This document shows positions 30,546-42,581 of a stretch of 64,000 nucleotides of DNA, one piece after another. The stretch spans positions 39,360,254-39,424,253 of the forward strand of contig CM018035.1 of NCBI GenBank assembly GCA_008638375.1. Reading direction: 5' to 3'. Each line of letters begins with the position of its first letter. The first letter of the stretch is position 1. A program made the position numbers and the translations under genes. A model generated the notes under the pieces. That model had not been told where the DNA came from. It did not search any database and saw only the letters and a program-made list of their open reading frames with translations. Origin of the DNA: Nyssa sinensis (taxonomy: Eukaryota > Streptophyta > Magnoliopsida > Cornales > Nyssaceae).

Positions 30546-32455
30546 ATGTCATCCTCCGATGCTTAGTCAAGTATCGGCCATGAAACAAAAGAGTCTTTAG
30601 AGATATTTGACTAGACAGAAGTTAACTTTGTAACTAGTAGCCCATCAAAAAATGTAGGAAATAGGATTTTCAGTAACCCAACCCCTGGTTCTGAAGTTAG
30701 GATAGTAGAGGCTTTCTTAAAACCTAGGAACATTGGTGAGGAGACCTTGGGTAAATCCCACAAAAGGGATGAAAGATAAAGCACAATAACTCAGAGTATG
30801 ATAGATGCTCTAAAGGCTACTTTTGACCTTCTTGCAAACGTGTCCTGTAGGGTACCAAGACCCATAGATCGTCCCTCTAGTACTCAGTAATGTGAGATCT
30901 GTGCTTACCTTAAGTGGTTCGAGATAGGGGTTAGGTTTCCCTTCCATCCTTTTATTAGGAAATTTTTTAATTGGTTTAACATCTGCTCCACTGATTTGAA
31001 TATAAACTCTAGAGGCGTTTACTGGGGTTCATAGTTTTAGGACACTTGAACAATGTTGAGGTAGACCTCTCATTGATTAGGAGCAATATGGACATGAAAT
31101 ACTTGAAGTTGGAGGGCATGTTTTATATGTCTTTCGACAAAGGGTTCGGACCTCGCTCTTCTATACCCACTTCCAACAAGAATTGGAAGAAGTGGTACTT
31201 CTTCTTAAAAGGAGGCTGGGAGTTCGAGGATTTCGAGAGCCAAGTTTCAACCTTTTCACGGAAGACTGGGATTAAAGGTGAGGTCCCTTTTTGTTCTGCG
31301 TTCTTGGGCTTTCTCATTTTGTTTGTTGTTTTCTTTTTAGCCTAATCATGTGTTTCCGTGCAGATAAGAAAGCTTGGAATAGATCAATCTTCACCGTTGA
31401 TCTTTAATAGAAATACAAGAGGCCCCTTCAGACCAATAACCGCTCTCACAATGTCATTCTTTGCCCCAAAAATTTGATAGAGGTTGGCTTGGTGCAGGAC
31501 CGGACTGAAAGTTTGAAGAAATTCCTGGTGACTGGATAGGTTTCAGGGAAGAAGAAGAATAAAGTTGGGAAAAGCTCTTCCTCTACCAAGCCTTCTCTTC
31601 AAATGAAGAGAATGGGGTTAATCTCCAACTCCCCCGAGAGAATTGTCTTGGAAGATTTGGGGATTTCTCGTGTTCAAGGGGCCCTTCTACTCCCGGTGCC
31701 TTCTACTCTAAAGAAGAAAAGGGGAAAGACAAATTCGTTGCTACTTCCTCAAGGTATGATGACTCTAGCATGACAGTCGTGATGAAGGCTTATGAGGAAG
31801 ATTGCCAAAGATCTTATGGTCTTTCACATGAAGGTGAGTTCTGTATTACTTTTTCCTATTTTTAATTTCCTAGTTTTGTAGTTTGGACGTAACCTATTCT
31901 GACCTGATTGTGTTGCTTGTGTTTTCCAGGCTATGCATGGATTGGTAGCTATCATGGACTCCCCCGAGGATCCCGAATAGATTGACGCCCTCCAATCTGA
32001 ACTTGATGAGGTCAGGTTTCAATTGGGGACTGCACAGTTTTTGATGGTGGTAGCCAAGGAAAAACTGAAGGAAGCTGCCAATTCCCACTCCATTCTAGAG
32101 TCTGAGAGGGACGCCCTTGCTACTGAACTGAAAGACCTCAAAAAGAGGTTTGCAGACTTCTAGGCTGCTTTTATCCAAAAGGTTCAGGACACCGCTGAAG
32201 CCGTCAGAGCCCAAACTGAGATGGATCTGAAGGCTGAAGTCCAGGATCTAGGTGGCAAGCTGATCGAGTATGGATACCGAACCTTCAGGGTGAAACTCCA
32301 TAAGAAGTATCCTGACTTGGATCTGACTGGAGTAGATGTTATTGAAGTCTCCTAAGTTGAGATTGATGCGCCGGATGCTGACGACAAAAAAGATAAGGTG
32401 GATCCATAACTCCCTCAAGTTGCTACTTCAGAGACTGCCGAACCAGCAGTAGAGT
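30546..32455 (+). pseudogene. Antisense extra ORF of gypsy element (putative gypsy-type transposon family)
   Basis: Opposite to gag-pol. It starts MSSSDA and then meets a stop. Recognisable blocks follow: EVRIVEAFLKPRN; YLKWFEIGVRFPFHPFIRKF; the clear frame 31046-31345 with NMDMKYLKLEGMFYMSFDKG and NKNWKKWYFFLKGGWE; a Lys/Ser-rich linker (31540-31760); and a coiled coil at 31957-32350 (LQSELDEVRFQLG, KEKLKEAANSHS). The same architecture occurs antisense at 16189-11335. Family PF04195 fits by pattern; the function is unknown. Several in-frame stops make this copy dead. Confidence 0.75.
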
Positions 32456-32789
32456 AGACTTGGAATTTTTTTGTATTATTTTTTATTTTTTATTTGTTTG
32501 ATCTTGTAATTTTCAAATTTTGGGCTAATATATGAAATTTCACTCATTCCAGAACTTGTGTCTTGTTTGATATCTTTGTCTTATGTTTGACTTCAAGATA
32601 ATTTCTTCAATATCCAAGCTAGTAGAAAACATAAGCTCTTTAGAGACTCCAAAGCACTTATAAGCTATTTCAGAGGTCTAAAAAATAGGATATACAAAAT
32701 CGAAACAATTATAATTAAAACAAGGTTTCTCAAGTATCTGCATACTAGTAATTTATAATATACCGACTTACAACACTTGCAAATAAAAT
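32456..32789. other. Noncoding spacer of gypsy element
   Basis: T-rich sequence after the antisense ORF stop, then AT-rich sequence leading into the minisatellite. Nothing else seen. Confidence 0.5.
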
Positions 32790-33470
32790 AAGGCTTTTCT
32801 AGAGGTCTGTATAGTGAGAAAAATGAACCAGACCTACGATACTTGTAATGAGCACAAGCCTATTAGGGATCTGTATATTAAGTGAGATAGATCAAACCTG
32901 TAGCACTTGTAATAGATAGAAGGCTTTTAGGGATCTATAGATTGAGTAAGATAAACCAGATTTATAGCACTTGTAATAAATACTAGTGTTTTAGGAGTGT
33001 GTGCATTGAGCGAATGAACTAGACTTGTAACACTTGTAATGGATACAAGGCTTTTAAGGATCTATACATTGAGTGAAATGGACCAGACCTGTAGCATTTG
33101 TAATGGGTACAAGGCTTTTAGGGGTCTATATATTGAGTGATATAGACCAGACCTGTAGAACTTGTAATGGGTACAAGGCTTTGAAGAGGTTGTACATTGA
33201 GTGAAATGGACCAGACCTATAGCACTTATAATAGGTACAAAGGCTTTTAGAGATCTGTACATTAAGTGAAATGGACCAGACCTATAGCACTTGTAATGGG
33301 TATAAGGCTTTTTAAAGGTCTGTACATTGAGTGAAATGGACCAAACTTGTAGCACTTGTAATGGGTACAAGGCTTTTAGGGGTCTGTACATTGAGTGAAA
33401 TGGACCAGACCTATAACACTTATAATGGGTACAAGGCTTTTAGGCGTTTGTGCATTGATAACAAACTCTG
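32790..33470 (-). repeat. About 63-bp minisatellite of gypsy element
   Basis: About ten to eleven copies of a unit with GGCTTTTAGGGGTCTGTACA, TTGAGTGAAATGGACCAGAC and a CACTTGTAATGGGTACAA segment (plus-strand text). The minus-strand frame at 33062-33391 is open only because of the repeat. On the sense (minus) strand the words AATGTACAGACC and GGTCTGGTCCAT also make up the 30-bp unit at 10549-10790. Confidence 0.9.
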
Positions 33471-33529
33471 AAGTTAATCAAAAATTAATTTTTTTATTGA
33501 TAATACTTACATAAATGTTTGATGTTCCA

Positions 33530-34600
33530 AGGTTTGGGTACAAGCTTCCTAGTTGAATCGTAGATCTGACGATCTTGGTTATTTTGTAAGGTTCTTCCCA
33601 ATTAGGGGAGAACTTTATTCCCATAGTGGGATCTTTAGTATTTGGAAACACATTTCTTAGGATGAGATCTCTGAGCTAGAAATTGATGGGCTTTAACCAC
33701 TGGTTGAAGCATTTAGCCATTCTTTGTTGGTAGGCTTCAATCCTAATTCGAGCTTGATCACGTCTTTCTTCTAGTAGGTCCAGGTTTTCTACAAGTTATT
33801 AGCTATTAGCCTTTTGGTCAAAGCAATTTGTTTTAAGGGTTGGCCTGCCAATTTTGACAAGAATGATTGCTCAAGTACCATAGGCTAATGAAAATGGTGT
33901 TTCCGCGGTTGGGGGTTCTTTTAATGGTTCGGTAGGCCTATAGTACTCCAGGGAGTTCTTCGACCCATCTTCCCTCAGCTTCCTCCAACCTTCTCTTAAT
34001 TGCCTCGAGAATAATGTAGTTGCTAACTTTGACTTGCCCATTAGCTTGAGGATGCCCTAGAAAGGAGAAATGGTGACTGATGTGCAGGTCTTTACAGAAC
34101 TTTTCAAATACATTTCTAGCAAAATGTGTCCTATTATCCGAAAGAATGACGCGGGTTATACCAAACCTGTATACTATATTTTTTCAAGTGAAATTCTTTA
34201 CTTCTACATCTATTAGTGGGTTAGTGGTTCAGCCTCTACCTATTTAGAAAAATAATCAATGGAAACTAGTAAGAATCTCTTGTTCTGAGTGGATTTTGGC
34301 AATGGCCCTACAATGTACATTCCCTACTGGGTGAAAGGCCAGGGACTTGCGATAAGGACGAGTTCATGATGAGGTTGATGCTGGTATAAGGCAAAACGAT
34401 AACATTTGTCATACTTCTAAACATACTCCTTATCCTGTTTTAGTATACCGGGCCAGTAGTAGCCTTGAGTTAGTGTTCGGTGGGCTATGGTCCTACCACC
34501 ATTATGGTTGCCACAAATCCCCTTATGTATTTCGGTTAGGACATAGTGGGCCTTTTCTGGAGTTAAACACCATAAGAGGGGTTGTGTAAGACCTTCGTTA
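33530..34600 (-). pseudogene. Integrase region of gypsy pol
   Basis: The minus-strand reading includes HPQANGQVKVSNYIILEAIK, RRLEEAEGRWVEELPGVL and AYRTIKRTPN, the C-terminal half of the catalytic core of plant gypsy integrases. It is interrupted by stops and shifts. It lies downstream of RNase H, the normal gypsy order. Confidence 0.8.
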
Positions 34601-34779
34601 AATCTTTTCTTTAAAAATTAATTACAGAGCTGCCCTAGTTCGAATTCTCATGGCAGATTCTTTTCCTCTAGAAGAAACCCTTCCTTTAGATATTGGATGA
34701 TAGGAGTCATCCAATTCTGAGGTTGTTCTAAAATTTGAAGGAATTGTATTACCTCAGTACTAGGTTTTGACTAGTAAGA

Positions 34780-35320
34780 GATTTTTACCATTGAGTCCCT
34801 TTTTGGCTTGAGATGGAAGGCTATATTTGCTAAAGCATTGGACCTGGAGGTTTGGTTCCTTTCAATCTTCTAAATAGTGAATTTGTGGAAAGACTGTTTT
34901 AGTGATTCCACTAGCTCTAAATATCTACTGTTATCCTTGGTGAAAAATTCTCCTAGAAGTTGACTCATCACAAGCTGAGAGTTAGATAATGCGTCAAGAT
35001 CTAGAGCTTCACATTTTAGAGCCAATCTCATCCCAAGGATAAGTGCTTCATACTCGACTTAATTGTCAGAGGCTCTGAATCCCAAGTCGACAGCTTTTTT
35101 GGTTACAATCCTATCAGGGGACTGAAGTACTATAGCTACTCTAGAGCCTTTGTCAGTAGACGAACCATCGATGTAAAGTAGCCATACCGAAGTGTCTGTA
35201 GTGGTTTGAGCTTTCGAATGCAATGTTCCAGTGAACTCTACTAATACTTGGCCTTTGATAACAGTCCGTGACACGTAAGATATGTCAAATTCTCCCAGTT
35301 TTATTGACCATTTGACCAAT
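34780..35320 (-). pseudogene. RNase H region of gypsy pol
   Basis: The minus-strand frame shows WSIKLGEFDISYVSRTVIKG, LLYIDGSSTDKGS and, after a stop at 35059, VEYEALILGMRLALKCEALD, with the DG(S)(S) and YEAL motifs of RNase H. A second RNase H-type stretch after the RT-linked one is usual for Tat-lineage elements. Not functional. Confidence 0.8.
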
Positions 35321-35627
35321 CGTCATGAAACTTCATGTTTATGTAAGACTGATTTTAAAGGATAGGATGTAAGGATTATGATAGGATAGACTCGAAAGTA
35401 TGGTTTGAGCTTCCGAACGGATATCACCAAGGCTAAGGCCAGTTTTTCAATTTTGAAATACCTCATCTTGGTGTTCAGAAGTGCCTAGTTGATGTAAAAG
35501 ATAGGCCTCTGAGTTCCCTTGTCTTCCCTGACTAATGTAAAACTGATGGCACTTTCTAATACAACTAAGTACATGAGTAGTTTTTCCCTTGAAACTGATT
35601 TGAAAAGAGTTTGGGGGAGGCTAAGTA

Positions 35628-36450
35628 TCACTTAAGTTGTTGGAAGGCCTCTTCGCATTCAGAGGTCCATTCTAAGGCCTTACTTTCCTTTAAGGCTTTA
35701 AAGAATGAGAGGCATCGATTTGTAGATTTAGAGATAAACCTATTCAGTGCTGCTATCCTTCCATTCAACCCTTGGATATCTTTCTTAGTTTTAGGTGATT
35801 CTAGTTTAATTAGAGCTTTGATCTGTGAAGGATTTGCCTCAATTCCTCTTTGGGAAACTAGAAAACCCAAGAATTTTCCTTTTGTGATCCCAAAGGTATA
35901 TTTTAAAGGGTTTAGCTTCATTCTGTATTTCCTCAGGATGTTGAACGTCTGGCTCAAGTGCTGGATATGGTCACCTTTCTGAACACTTTTGACAAGCATA
36001 TCGTCGATGTAAACTTCCATTGTATTCTTAATTTGGGGGCTAAACATTCTGTTTACGAGCCTCTGGTACGTAGCTCCAGCGTTCTTTAAATCGAACGACA
36101 TCACTCTATAACAATAAAGACTTCATTCTGATATGAAGGTTCTTTTCTCCTAGTTTAGAGGAAACATTGGAATTTGATTGTATCCAGAGTAAGCATTCAT
36201 GAAACTCATGAGTTCATGACCTGTCGTGGCATCAACAAGTTGATCAATTCTGAAAACTATCTTTAAGACAAGATTTCTTTAGGTCGGTATAGTCAACGCA
36301 GACCTTCCATTTTTCATTTTTCCTTTTTGTAAGAACTGTATTGGCAAACCATTCTGGGTAGAATACTTTTCTTATCATTCTAGCATTTAGCAACCTCTAG
36401 ACCTTTTCATTGATGATTTTTTGGCGTTCAGGGGCGAATGTTCTCATTTT
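35628..36450 (-). pseudogene. Reverse transcriptase region of gypsy pol
   Basis: Best part 36104-35628: MMSFDLKNAGATYQRLVNRM, the catalytic YIDDMLVKS motif, HLSQTFNILRKYRMKLNP, and the connection to RNase H ending in CEEAFQQLK. Upstream fingers/palm sequence to about 36450 is readable only in pieces because of stops and shifts. Confidence 0.88.
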
Positions 36451-36945
36451 TTTATCTTACTAGGGGATGGTCTGGATCTATCATCAACTTGTGTGAGATG
36501 AACTCAGGCTCTATTCCATTCATATCTCTAGTTTCCCAAGCAAATACGAAATGTTGTCTTTTAGGAATTTAACAATATCCTCGTGCTCAGAAGGAGACAA
36601 GGTTGAGCCAATTTGTACATACTTTCCTTCTCCTTCAATGCTTATGAATACTTTGATGGGCTTCTCCATTGGTTTGGCTGCACTGTCTTGTCCTCTAGGA
36701 TTTTACAGCTCGTCAATCTCGACAGAACATTTTTCTACCTCATGAAGGTTGGAAAACGAAAAACTTTCCTTTTCATGAGGGTACTGTAATTGCTATTTGG
36801 AAGGCTTTTCCTTCAGTGCAAGGGCATGACATTTCCGGGCAATGGGCTGACAACCCTTAATGGTGAGAACTTTGTTATTGTGGATAAATTTCAAACATTG
36901 ATGGAGGATTGAAGTAACTGCCTCCATCTGGTGGATCCAAGGCAT

Positions 36946-37240
36946 CTAAATAATGACATTATAGGGAGATTTAGTGTCTAAGACCATGTATTCAGAGATC
37001 AGTGTCCTCTGTCTGTCCCACTCTCCTATCATGGTTGGTAGATCAATTCTGCTTATTGGGATGTTGAGATTCCCGTTGAATCCTACCATGATAGTAGCAA
37101 TAGCTCTGATTTCATTAGAGTTGAGTTTCATGTGTTTGAAAAGTTTGTAGAATAATACGTTGGTGGAACTTTCAGTATCCATGAGAACCCTTCTGATATC
37201 AAAATTAGCGATTTCGAGTGAGATGACAAGAGCATCTCTG
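36946..37240 (-). pseudogene. Protease region of gypsy pol
   Basis: The minus frame has ISLEIANFDIRRVLMDTESS, then NVLFYKLF, IMVGFNGNLNIPISRIDLPT and LDTKSPYNVII. The active-site triad DTG reads DTE here, so even without the frame breaks the protease would be dead. It aligns along its length with 9480-9800 of the other element. Confidence 0.8.
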
Positions 37241-37649
37241 TGGGGACAATGTATCCCAATAATATCTAATTTAGAGAACTGGATCTGAGGTTCTCACTTT
37301 ATCTTTTTCTCAATGGTTGAGACTTGGATGATATGGGGTTCTGCCTTTGCTTCCCAAGCATATCTTTTCCTGGCTTGGTTAGACATCCCTATCATTGTCA
37401 GCGTGAAGCACAAAGATAACTTGATTATTTTTCCATTGTTGATCATTCTAAAATTTTCTTTGTTCATGCCTTTGCTCTTAACTTCTTTGAGGTGGTCTTT
37501 CGTCATGGCGGATTCTACCTCCCATCTTGGAGAACAAACTCTTTCAATCGTCTCTCTTGATGAGATGCTATATTTCTTGCTCGAGAGCCCTGCATTCCTG
37601 GGTTGTGTGTCAGTGCTCTTTATGAAAATCACAATATTTGTTCTGATTT

Positions 37650-39154
37650 CTTGAGTTGATATGGCTTTTTAGTGGCTTTGGCCATCTCAAGTTTTCACGA
37701 GTCTAGATCTATTGGAGTATGTGGGTAAGAGAAGCATTCAGAGGGGTGTAAGTCCCATACCTCCCAGAGTTAGAAGTTGTTCTGGGCTTTGGGAGTTGTT
37801 CTCTTGTTGGGACTCCTAATCTTCTTTTTGTTAGCACTGTTATCCTTTTTCTGAACTTGCTCATCCTTCTGAGCTTGTTCTTCTTCTTTTCAGAAAGTGG
37901 TTTTTGTATCTTCAAGATTAATATACTTCCATGCTCGTTCCATGAGTGTTGTCATATCGATGGGAGGATTCTTGGTCAAGAAATCTTGGAAGTGTCCTGG
38001 CCCAAGGCCTGAAGTGAGGGCGACCACGAGAAAGCTTGGACTGTAATCAATTATCTCAGTGAGCTCGATGTTAAAACGAGCTATATACTCCCGAAGTGAT
38101 TCTTCCTTTGTTTACTTTATAGTTAGCAAGAATTCTGGTCCTTTTCTCAACTTCCTGCTGGTTAAGAATCGATCAAAAAATAGCCTGCTGAGCTCATAAA
38201 AATTATTGATCAATTTTTTGGGAAGGTTGTGGAACCATTTAAGGGCGGTACTCTTAAGGCTCGTTACGAAAGTTTGACATATGAAAGAGAGTGTTGGTAG
38301 CTCTATGCAGAGCCATTGTGTGTTGGTAGTGAGATAGGTGGTTCTTAGGGTCCTCAGACCCATTGTAAAGGGTGAATTTTGGGACAACAAACTTCTTTGG
38401 CAGTTTTTTTGTCATTATAGCAGAGGTAAATGGCGTAGAGAACCTTTCAAGCAATTTACTTAGTTCGTCTTGCTCTAGAGGGGCATGGAACCCTCTGGTT
38501 GAGATTGTCTAATCTTGAGAGTCTGCTATCTCCTCTACCCTCTGAGGGACTTTGGGTAGGACTTGTGCGATCGGTACCCATTGGTGATCTTATACTACAC
38601 CTCCAAATCCTTGACTCATGGAAGGAATTTGTTTAGTGTTAGCAAGAGGATGCTGCTCTCCCAAGATTGGGGGAATCGGAGTCTCGAGAGGCTGGAATTC
38701 CTACGGTGCTGGATTGGCTCCAGAGGCCATTAGAGTTGGAATCCTCGTTCTACTTTGGTAGTGGACAGTTGGATGAAACGTGAGCATTCTCCTCCCCACA
38801 GCTGTTGACGTCTGGGGATCAGCTCCCATATGAGTGGTACCATGGGGGTGTACCAGTTACATGTCAGGAAACCCCTCGTTGGGAGATCCTCCTACCAGTG
38901 GTGTTGGCGAGAGGCTAAGTTCTTTTGTGAATAGCGTTAGTAGGAGGAGGAAGAGGGTTACTCCGCTGGTTCTGAACTTGTGAAGCCAGAGCTTGTGACA
39001 TGGTAGTGAGTTGTTCCTGCATCTGATCAGACTGTCGTTGAATCCGATCAAGTTGTTGTTGTAAACGATTGAGTGTTTGTCCCCTACCTCTTCCAACAAG
39101 AGGCTGATTTTGAGGTTTTTGAGAGTTTTTTGTAGGACAAAGGTTGGGAGCCAT
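37650..39154 (-). pseudogene. gag of gypsy element
   Basis: Starts MAPNLCPTKN at 39154. A Gln-rich coiled coil follows (LNRLQQQLDRIQRQSDQMQE). The gag core has VPKFTLYNGSEDPKNHLSHY and LKWFHNLPKKLINNFYELSR over 38454-38110. A Lys-rich tail (EEQAQKDEQVQKKD) and remnants follow to about 37650. Frames shift several times. It is the counterpart of 7569-9014. Confidence 0.82.
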
Positions 39155-39221
39155 TGTCTTTTGGAAGAAAAAGATAATAGATTTGTTCTTTTGAAAAGGA
39201 GGATAGTAAGAATGATTATCG

Positions 39222-39241
39222 CTCTCATAGACGGTGCCAAA
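39222..39241 (-). promoter_or_regulatory. Primer-binding site
   Basis: The minus strand reads TTTGGCACCGTCTATGAGAG, one base after the LTR end, a diverged version of the site at 7486-7505. Confidence 0.7.
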
Positions 39242-39242
39242 C

Positions 39243-39689
39243 TGATGTTGCTCCTTTTTTATCAAAAGGGCCTCCTCTCGAGAACTTGAGGTCAAAGAGT
39301 CACTAGAAAGACTCTGATGATAGCCGTTTCGATAATAAAGTCAGTAACTAGAAAGAGACTGTAATTTAAAAGAAGAATTGAACATGAATTGAAAGCGTAC
39401 CTTATAACCTTATCTATAGGTCATAGATCTCCTAAATTGAGTAAGATTAGGAGTTATAAAAGTAAGGATCTGAAGATATCCGAAGATAGTAATTGCCATA
39501 TTAAACTTTATTTCTTTATTCTGAAGTTGGTAGGATATGAAAGGCGGTGCTATGTTTTAAACCATATACCTCTGAACTCCTCGTGCCTGCTTGACTTGGA
39601 TAAAACAATTATTCTTGATCTGTACTCTGAATAGCTCAATATATATACGTGTCATACGTTAAATGTATTTGTCACTTTATGGTATATCA
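39243..39689 (-). repeat. 5' LTR of gypsy element 29645-39689
   Basis: 447 bp with the same termini as 29645-30094. On the minus strand the element begins here. Confidence 0.9.
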
Positions 39690-40321
39690 AACTCCATGCA
39701 AGAAATTATTCATACATTATGCATACACAAGAAAAGAGCAAAAAAAAGAATTGAGAAACTAAAATACAAACTTCTAGAAATTAATTTTAATTCATTGTTT
39801 GCTTCGTTCAGTTATTTTTATTCCATGTATATGTTGTGTGTATGATAATAATAGGAACAAGTTAATGTTGCACAATAATGTTGAATATCAAATTTCAAAT
39901 TAAGCCTTTATACTTAATTTCTTACTTTTGAAAATAATTAAAATAGTAATAGAAACAAGTTGAATAATGTTAAATTCACAACAAGACTGTAAAAACAAAA
40001 CTGAGTCAATTTGGTTTGATCTGATCTAGACAAATCTGTTAACTCATTCATTTCATCAGATCTAATATATATTATAAAAAAAACACTTAGAAACGCGAAT
40101 GAAAATTTGTATCCAATAGGGTTGGCAGAAAAATATTAGCTTCCCAATGCAGCATTTGGTCCATCCAAACAGGCTGTGTAGTGGGAGAGTGCTTGTATGG
40201 GTCCCGCCCCCCTCACTTACATTACTACATGGATGAAGCGATCCCTACTGTCTTCTAGTCCCACAGACCCACTCTCTTATAAGTAGCGTGATTCTCACCC
40301 AGTTAGCTTTAAATAACAGAA
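39690..40321. other. No recognised feature
   Basis: AT-rich intergenic sequence with one short GC-richer patch at 40195-40260. No ORF or repeat of note. Confidence 0.5.
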
Positions 40322-40329
40322 ATAATAGT

Positions 40330-40874
40330 GTGGAAAAATTACACCAACTTCTTTTTATATTTATGATAATTACCTTGGTTTTTCTTTTGAGATTTTAAAA
40401 TAAAATTAATTTTTATTATTTTATTAATAATTTATAAATACTTTTTTTAATTAATTTTTTTTAAATAATAAAGTTGTCTCTTTCATGTATTTTTTTTTTA
40501 CATTTTTCCAATTTTTTAAAACTTTTTTTAAAGAAATTTTTTTATTTTATATAAATTTAAATTTAAGGTAAATGACTTTTTTTTTAATTTATATAAATAT
40601 AAATTTAAGATTTTATTCAATATTTAATTAAAAATGAAAAAAGGTAAAAAAAGAAAAAGAAAAGAAAAGGTCAAAATTGAAAAAGATGTAATAAAATAAA
40701 ACATGAAAGAGAGTTTTTTCATTAAATATAGATACATATACATATATATATATATGTATATATGATTAGAATGGGGTATTTGTAATCTATCATATAAAGG
40801 ATGTTGTAATTTTAAAATTTTAAAAAATAGAAATATAATTGTTAAAAATTTCAAAATGATCAGTGTAATTTACC
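40330..40874. mobile_element. MITE with 8-bp target duplication
   Basis: Flanked by perfect ATAATAGT (40322-40329 and 40875-40882). The ends are inverted (left GTGGAAAAATTACACC, right reverse complement GGTAAATTACACTG), and the body is T-rich then A-rich, as expected of long inverted arms. It resembles the element at 145-625. An 8-bp duplication suits a hAT-type MITE. A (TA)n run sits at 40743-40757. Confidence 0.8.
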
Positions 40875-40882
40875 ATAATAGT

Positions 40883-41977
40883 AATTATAGATAAAAGTGC
40901 ACTTCACAACAAAAAAAAAAAAAAAAATCAATGGTAGATTTGGACCATAACTTTAGGAGAGAGAAAATTAAAAATTAAAAATTAAAATTTAAGAACGGTA
41001 AAAAGTGAATTTTTTAAAACTTTGGGGATCCATTTACCTCCTGGCCTGCTCCAAAATCTGCCTTTGCTCGTAATTCTTTAAATTTTTTACTTTGACATTG
41101 CTATATATCATTAAGATTTCTTAGTTCGGTGATTTTTGTAACCTCTATTTGTAGTTCACAATTCCATCCACAGTAGTAGTGTTCTATTGAGATTTTGAGA
41201 ATTTAGTATGTGCACCAGACCCATGCAATTAAGATGAGTGTTTCCTTCCATCCGTAGAAAAATTGCATACTATACAATGCTTCTTTTTATAACTTAATAA
41301 TTGAAATAAACGAAATCAATAATTCTTCTATTTAATAATTTACAATTAGCTTCTATTTAATAATTTACAATTAGCCTCATCTTTAGTATACCTTGATTTT
41401 ACAATAATTTTATTTGTGCTTGATTTTTTGAGTATTATTCAAATTTTAGTTGCTTTGCGCTTAATTAATTTAATAAAAAAAATTAATTTTATCCAAAATA
41501 TATATATATATATATAATTCGATCCCTCATAATAAATGGTGAAGATCTCTTATTTCTTGTTAGTGTCTTCTTTTGTGATGGGTACATCCATTGTGAGATT
41601 AAAATTATTTAAATATTTTTTAATAAATTGATTCAATGAAATATATATATATATATATATATATGTCGGAGTTTTAAAAAATTTAACAAAATATCAAAGA
41701 AAAAGAAAAGATATGTAATATGTTTAATTATTTACAATAACTGAATCACAACCTCAATCTTAATTTTGAGTAAAGGAAAGCAAAGCAAGGCAAAATTTAC
41801 TGTTGAGATGAAGCAAGCGACAATCTTCAGCTGTGCGTGGTCATCACATGCAACCATAGAGCGCGTGAGGCTATCATTCTTTCTTTTGATCTATCAAAGA
41901 GCTCCGCATTCCCAGCAAACAATCTCAAATAAATCTGGGCGACCGAGAGAGAGAGGGGGGCAGAGAGAGTGAGTGAG
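40883..41977 (+). promoter_or_regulatory. Upstream region of MYB5-like gene
   Basis: AT-rich, with a 24-bp tandem pair (CTTCTATTTAATAATTTACA unit, about 41326-41372), (TA)n at 41498-41515 and 41640-41664, and a GA-rich leader (41944-41977) before the ATG. The transcription start was not determined. The TA runs could mask or provide a TATA box. Confidence 0.4.
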
Positions 41978-42545
41978 ATGAGGAACCCATCGTCATCGTC
42001 ATCTCCATCGAAAACATCAACAAAAGCAGCAGGTGTGTCGACGCCGTGCTGCAGCAAGGTTGGGATGAAAAGGGGGCCATGGACTCCCGAGGAGGACCAG
42101 CTTCTGGCCAGTTACATCAAGAGAGAAGGAGAGGGCCGGTGGCGTACGCTGCCCAAGCGAGCTGGGCTCCTCCGCTGCGGGAAGAGCTGCCGCCTCCGCT
42201 GGATGAACTACCTTCGCCCGTCCGTCAAGCGCGGCCAGATCGCTCCCGACGAAGAGGATCTCATTCTTCGCCTACATCGTCTTCTCGGCAATAGGTCTCT
42301 ACCTGTCTTTGCACTCAATTAATGAACAATATATATATATATATATATATATAGATATATCTCTTTGATTTGGATTTTCAGGGGTATTGTTGCACAGTAC
42401 ATTTTTCGATTCTTTTTCTTAATCAGGGTTTTCTATTGAGCTCATTCTCGCTATTTTATCTCTCTTAATTAACTAGGGTTTCACTATCCAACTTGATTTC
42501 TCTCTTCTAGCTTTACGGTTTCACATTTCATCAGTTCAGGGAGTT

Positions 42546-42581
<36 letters not shown>

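Larger units (their letters stand above)
29645..39689 (-). mobile_element. Ty3/gypsy LTR retrotransposon with full gag-pol layout (Tat-like), decayed
   Basis: Minus-strand order: LTR 39689-39243, primer site, gag, protease, RT, RNase H, integrase, minisatellite, antisense ORF (plus strand), polypurine tract 30113-30095, LTR 30094-29645. All coding parts carry stops and shifts, many of the TAG/TGA-for-CAG/CGA type expected from C-to-T decay of methylated DNA. The flanking 5-mers AATTT and AACTC match at only three positions, so the target duplication is uncertain. It is related to the element at 6899-17208 but its LTRs are more diverged, so it is probably older. Confidence 0.9.

Noticed and set aside
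33062..33391. 109-codon repetitive minus frame
   Set aside because: Open only because the roughly 63-bp minisatellite unit lacks stops in that frame; not a repeat protein.
32790..33470. CRISPR-like array
   Set aside because: Units are contiguous with no unique spacers; a minisatellite within a plant retroelement.
29640..39694. Target duplication AATTT/AACTC for the gypsy element
   Set aside because: Only three of five bases match; not counted as a duplication although element borders are clear from the LTRs.
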